A stretch of DNA of 64,000 bases from the NCBI GenBank assembly GCA_003640385.1, contig RCAB01000057.1, positions 1-64,000 of the forward strand, read 5' to 3'. A model generated the notes under the pieces. It searched no databases. It was not told the DNA's origin and was given only the letters and a program-made list of their open reading frames with translations. Both the position numbers and the translations under genes were made by a program. This document shows, piece after piece, positions 58,901-64,000 of this stretch; position 1 is the first letter of the stretch; each line of letters starts with the position of its first letter. The stretch comes from Setaria digitata. Taxonomy: Eukaryota; Nematoda; Chromadorea; Rhabditida; Setariidae.

Positions 58901-61900
58901 TATTGTTAATATTTTAAAGAATATTAACAAATTTTTTATAATTCAGTTTTTCTGCTGCCATGGATAAATTTGCAAGAAAGATCTTAAGTGTAGGTGAAGA
59001 AAATATTATTATGATCTCTAATTGAGGAAAGTGCAAAATTTTATACAAGGGATGCTCTTATTAGGATATAGCTTCAAATCATCCAATTTCTATTTTCAAA
59101 TTTTTTTCAAGCTCTTTCTTAAAACTTTTGGCAGGGTTATTTTAAGCATTGAATCTGAATCAGATTTAAGATTTGCTTTAATTTTATAAATTAAATTGCA
59201 GAGATTCTGTTAGCTGTTAAGATTCTCTGGCTAGATGTAATTTGAAGTGTAAGTTGAATTTGTAGTAAATTTCTTCAAAAATTGGACAGTTAACATTTGG
59301 AAGTCTATTTGAACTTATTTACTTGCAGAAACTTTTCTTCATACTTAACAGGAGTGTAATTTTGAATGCTTCTTATAATATCTCACAACATAACGTAGCT
59401 ATAATGCGGAGGCGTATTGCAGGCATCGTTGATGTCTACAATTGTGAATTTAGCGCAAGATTTCGTAGGCTCAAATAATATTAACCTTTTACTGCCAATC
59501 GGTCAGTTCGGTACTCGTTTGCAAGGTGGCAAAGATAGCGCAAGTCCACGTTATATTTTTACTCAACTCAAGTAAGCGAGTGGAGATTTGCAAACATATT
59601 TAACTTTTATATTATTAATCTAACTTATTCATGCACACTTGCTTAATGTTGCATTGCATTTATTCAGTTCGTAAAACAAGCAAAAGTTGTGTAATTTGTA
59701 ACTATTTCGAAACAATTTCAGTCCTGTAACGAAGGCACTATTCCCGTCTATTGATGAAAATGTTCTTCATTTTTTGTTTGAAGAAAACCAGAAGATCGAA
59801 CCAGAATGGTATTATTTGGTCTGAATTAAAATCTCTGATATTCTATTAATAATAGAAATAATAATACCTTAGTCTTTTCCCCAGTTACCTAAGCACGTAA
59901 TTCCTAAATGAGTTTTAATAGAAATCAAAAATCGTGACCAATTCGCGTGAAAAATTCTTTTGCAGCAGCAAATTCTTGTTTCTTTTTTTTTTTCTTTTTT
60001 TTTTTAAGAAAAAAATAATTCATATTAGGTATTGCCCAGTAATTCCTACAGTACTGGTAAACGGTGCAGAGGGTATTGGTACAGCTTGGTCTACAAAAGT
60101 GCCATGTTACAATCCGCGTGAGATAGTGGATAATATGCGTTTTCTGATCAATGGAAAAGAGCCGAAACCTTTGGTTAGTGAAATTCAAGAAATGAAAAAT
60201 TATGAATGAGTCTTGTTTTACGATTATATTATTGATTCCATGTCACATAGCCTTTTAATTCCTCATTGCTTGAAGCATCATTTTCTCTATGTTATCTCCT
60301 AATTTCTTTTTGAAAGCAAATGTCAAATTTTGCAAATTTTATCCCTGTAATACGATTTTTGCAGTTACCGTGGTACAAAAATTTTCGTGGTACTATTGAA
60401 CAGCTCGATAACCATCGATTTGTTTGCAATGGTGAAGTGGCGATTATTAATAATGAGACTATTGAAATAACCGAATTACCAATTCGTACCTGGACACAAA
60501 CTTACAAAGAAACTGTGCTAGTGCCTATGATGGATGGGAGTGATAAGCAACCAGCAATTATAACGTAGTTTTTTCTTGTTTCTAAAACTGTGAATCTGGT
60601 TTCATTGAAAGTATGTTGGAAATCAAACTTTCTCACTTCATCTACTGCCTGACTTGGATGAATCAATCGAAACAAACATAGATGGGGAGTAGTACTGAAG
60701 TTCAGTAGTTTGGTGTTCAGTAGTTTTGTCTTCATCCATCCAATAAAATGTATACTTCACTGAATGCCTATGTTGCATTATTTTTATGTGTTAAAAACTT
60801 TTAAAAGAAATAGGAGTTGGGCAGAAAGGAGATAAGCATAATTCACGGGCTTGAAATCGAAGGAAGCAGTTGAGTAGCATATTTTATAGTGTAAGGGTTC
60901 ATTTGAAAACGGAGGTAGAAGAGGGCTATGTAAGTGTTTATAAACTTTTCATTTGGTTATAGGTATGGAAAATGGAAATAAATATTATCTCTGTTTAAGG
61001 GATTTCAAGGAATATCATACTGACACAACTGTTAGGTTTGTTATTAAAATGACTGCTGATAAACTACGAGCAGCTAAAGAAGAAGGTCTCCATAAGGTTT
61101 TCAAGTTGCAATCCATTATCAACACTTCTTCAATGGTATAGTTTGTGTTCATAAATTTTCAGTCCAGATTTCTGACTAATACTATTTTGCTACTGAATGG
61201 GATGCTATTAGATGAAATTAAGCGGAGCGGATATTCCTGAATGAGAAGGCTCTCTTTTAACGGTATTACTGTTTTCTTCATGTTTTCCTTGAACTGTGAG
61301 TATCATTATCTTATATTTTCCAGGTGCTTTTCGATCCATTTGGATATTTACGACAATTTGAAAATGTTACGGGTATCTGTAAGGAATTCTTTGAAATACG
61401 TAAAAAAAAATACATTGAGCGTAAAAGTTTTCAAGAGGGCTTGTTACGAGCACAGAGTGAACGACTGTCGAATCAGGTTAACTTTTATTTGCTAAAGTAA
61501 TTCTAGTTATAAAATTCTGAAAACATTCTGAAGATAAATACACTATATATTATATAAGATGACCTGTTAAACGTTGAGTGGATCTCTGTTGAAGTCTTTC
61601 CAGAAGACGTTACAGTAGCAACAATAAAAACCGTTTGTTCTGCAATTTATTCAAGTTACTATTATAAAATTTAAAATTTGTGAGATTCAGGCCAGGTTTA
61701 TTTTGGCTAAAATAAAGGGAGAAGTATTGATCGAGAACAAGCGGAAAGTTGCGATTGTCGAACAGTTGGTAAAAATGAACTTCAAGCCAGATCCAGTAAA
61801 GAAATGGAAAGAGGAAAGAAAGAAGCAAGAGCTGATAATGTTGGGCGAGGTAGCGCAAGACCAAGACGAAGATGAAGAAAACCAGGAGGAAGTGGACGAG

Positions 61901-62576
61901 GTTGGTTAACTTCAATCTTCTACCATATTAATGTCGGCAGTTACTTTTATGCCTTAACTTTTTGTTTACTTTTTTTTTTTGAGGATGATCCACACGAAAG
62001 CAAAGAGCTGACCAGCAGATTAAGTGATTACGATTATTTGGTTGGCATGGCAATTCTGAAACTTTCCGAAGAAGAAAAGGATAAGTTACTCAAAGAAAGT
62101 GAAGCAAAATTAAAGGAACTGAAAGTATGTTCTGCACATATCTTATTCTTTTAATATAATTTCAGTTGAATGTTTTAATTATAATTATGAGCACAAATAA
62201 TATTTCCTAAAGCACTATGATAATAAAGTGAAGTGAGGCACTACTTACTCATGGAATATTATGCATGTGGGGGAAGAGGAATTTTTACACTGAAAAAAAT
62301 TCCACTTTTTGATGGATTTGATCAGAACTCATTAGAAAAAACTGATTGTTTGGCCTCAAAAAAATTTTGAAGAGTATTATTTTTCAGACGTTAGAGGAAA
62401 TGACATGGGCAGACTTGTGGAACAATGATTTGGAATGTTTTCTTCTCGAACTAGAGAAACAGGTATCTTTCTCATTTTTTAGTTTGTCGTTAGTTCCTCC
62501 AGCTCAACGATGTTAATACAGTTATAACTATATATATATATATATATGTATGTTTGTCCTCAAAAAATTTTGAAGA

Positions 62577-62639
<63 letters not shown>

Positions 62640-64000
62640 CCTAGTTACTCCATTAAGTTCCATGTGCTAATAGGGATGTTAGATTCGCTCTTTATGAAAT
62701 CTATTGAACTGCATAAAAAAGAATGGGAGTAAAGAAATTTAGAAATTTTATAAAAATTCTTCGAGTGCTGGTTTTCCCGTGCTTCAGGAAGCAAAAGAGC
62801 AAGCTGATCTTGATGTACAGATTAAGAATGCGACGAAAAAATCTAAGCCTGATCCCACAGGCGGTAATCGAAAAAAGGCTTCCACTGGTTTAGTTAGAGC
62901 AAGTTACTTTAGTTTCCATTTCACCAATCTTTCTCATTCTCAGTTTGATGTTTTAACTTGGACCTTTGATTTTCGAAAAAAAAAAACCGAAACCTATTCA
63001 AGTCCTGATGAAAAAAGATTTTTTTCCAGCACTTCCGTAGCACCTCTTAACTTTGTTCTATTAGGTTCTTGACACACACACTTCTGCCAAATAATTTTAC
63101 CTTATTCTACTTATTTTAATTCCAAATATACAGGAAGTACTTCCGGATCCATTTGCCGAACGAGTAATACCAAAAATTGATGCAGTGAAAGAAAAATATG
63201 AACAGAAAAGAGCTGGTGAAGGTCGTGGTCGAAGACGAAAGGCACTTGAATTAAAAGAATTAAAAAGCGAGGGAGCTGATATGCGTAACTTTTTCAGTCA
63301 AGACAAAAGTAGTGAATACGAAAAAAAGTCAAGCAAAGGCAAGTTGAATTTCTATTCATTTTCCTATGTAAATATATGTAAAACATATATTTTCATGTCG
63401 TTGATCCATAAAAATTGAAGATTTAGGTAACACTGATTTGAATGGCTTCCGTTATGATTTTTTTCGTTTATCCATAGCCTTGCACAGTATTACCAATCAG
63501 TGTAGAAAAAATTAGGTAGTAGTAACACGTTGTAGAGAAAATCAGATAATTCAGTTTACTGGTATAATTTTCTCAACAAATACTCGAATTAGAAATAGCT
63601 TTTTCGACATTTGAGAAAGTGTTTCAATAAGCTTTTCAGTTACTGGAACAATTTCTTTTTTGCTTGTAGGGAGTGACCAGTTAGATCAGGTACCTGTACA
63701 CGAAAGCAGTGATGATAGTATTATTGCTTTACTACCCAATAATGAGGAAGACAAAAAAAAAGTTTGTTGTTATACTTTTAAACAGATAAAATAATTTACG
63801 ATGAAAAATGAAATAATTTTCCATTTCGGTATGAAATTGGAGTAAATGATGGCAGCACTCAACACTGTTTTTTACTTTTAAAATTCAGTAGATTATCTGA
63901 AATACCTTTTTGAATTTATGATATGTGTAAGACTTTGCAGACTAGGAAGATCGCTGCCGTTCACCAAAGTGTGCCTTCGGATAGTAAAAAAAGTGCAAAA
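52993..64000 (+). CDS. top-2: DNA topoisomerase II (3' end beyond window)
   Basis: Type IIA topoisomerase, nuclear. Exons: 52993-53016, 53169-53286, 53469-53647, 53884-54041, 54460-54605, 54969-55066, 55165-55377, 55638-55811, 56052-56159, 56396-56638, 56806-56997, 57079-57204, 57602-57712, 57797-57902, 58041-58207, 58379-58552, 58711-58809, 59423-59571, 59722-59808, 60029-60173, 60365-60564, 61000-61135, 61324-61476, 61691-61900, 61984-62124, 62388-62462, 62788-62892, 63134-63338, 63670-63761, 63941-64000 (open). 1398 codons visible. Order: acidic N-terminus; GHKL ATPase ([18 protein letters not shown]); TOPRIM (EGDSAKS, DQDQDGSH); catalytic SPRY with Tyr at about residue 856; coiled coil; charged C-terminal tail, whose last part is missing. 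The 8-codon first exon is inferred from phase and a leader acceptor. The intron after 63338 begins with GC. Intron 55812-56051 holds an assembly duplication. Confidence 0.95.
55904..56039. repeat. 44-bp direct repeat around an N (assembly gap)
   Basis: 55904-55947 and 55996-56039 are identical 44-bp sequences. The single N at 55948 directly follows the first copy, and 47 bp lie between the N and the second copy. As at 18927, this looks like unmerged contig ends inside a top-2 intron; coding exons on both sides are intact. Confidence 0.7.
62528..62630. repeat. (TA)n microsatellite in a top-2 intron
   Basis: Two alternating TA tracts (about 62528-62547 and 62579-62630) flank a short segment that copies sequence from about 200 bases upstream. 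Confidence 0.85.

Overview
The window is AT-rich, intron-dense nuclear DNA of a nematode, most likely a filarial or other spirurid worm. Evidence: a cuticle collagen gene; pyrimidine-rich AG sites without a partner donor lying just upstream of most start codons (candidate spliced-leader acceptors); many short exons split by 100-900 bp AT-rich introns; and a trehalose-6-phosphate phosphatase whose sequence closely follows the enzyme described from Brugia malayi. Nothing bacterial or viral was seen. Two single-N positions (18927, 55948) flanked by direct repeats show that this is a draft assembly.

Layout. (1) 1-5304: intergenic. (2) 5305-7887 (+): cuticle collagen, 5 exons, 282 aa. (3) 10492-12138 (-): ribosomal protein S8, 4 exons, 208 aa. 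(4) 13864-21361 (+): replicative helicase subunit MCM3, 18 exons, 825 aa. (5) 25310-33214 (+): F-box protein with leucine-rich-repeat-like sequence, 13 exons, 641 aa, no recognised name. (6) 33996-34947 (-): a decayed coding relic. (7) 36604-40455 (+): trehalose-6-phosphate phosphatase, 9 exons, 511 aa. (8) 42298-51163 (+): site-1 protease, a membrane-anchored subtilase, 24 exons, about 977 aa. (9) 52993-64000 (+): DNA topoisomerase II, 30 exons visible, running off the right edge before its stop. I joined exons by reading phase and by conserved protein family sequence; every junction keeps frame.

The genes are housekeeping genes acting in separate processes: cuticle, translation, replication licensing and unwinding, ubiquitin ligase targeting, sugar metabolism, Golgi proteolysis and DNA topology. 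They do not form one pathway. rps-8 and mcm-3 are divergently placed around 1.7 kb that may hold both promoters.

I did not find a convincing undescribed multi-gene system. The most notable signals are in splicing. Three introns must start with GC rather than GT (TPP, S1P, TOP2), two of them with a competing GT donor 4 nt downstream. One S1P intron ends in TG with no usable AG nearby unless a conserved motif is lost. One MCM3 intron passes over a strong decoy acceptor to use a weak AG 25 nt further on. A decayed minus-strand gene and a GC-rich hairpin block in an rps-8 intron also merit a check.
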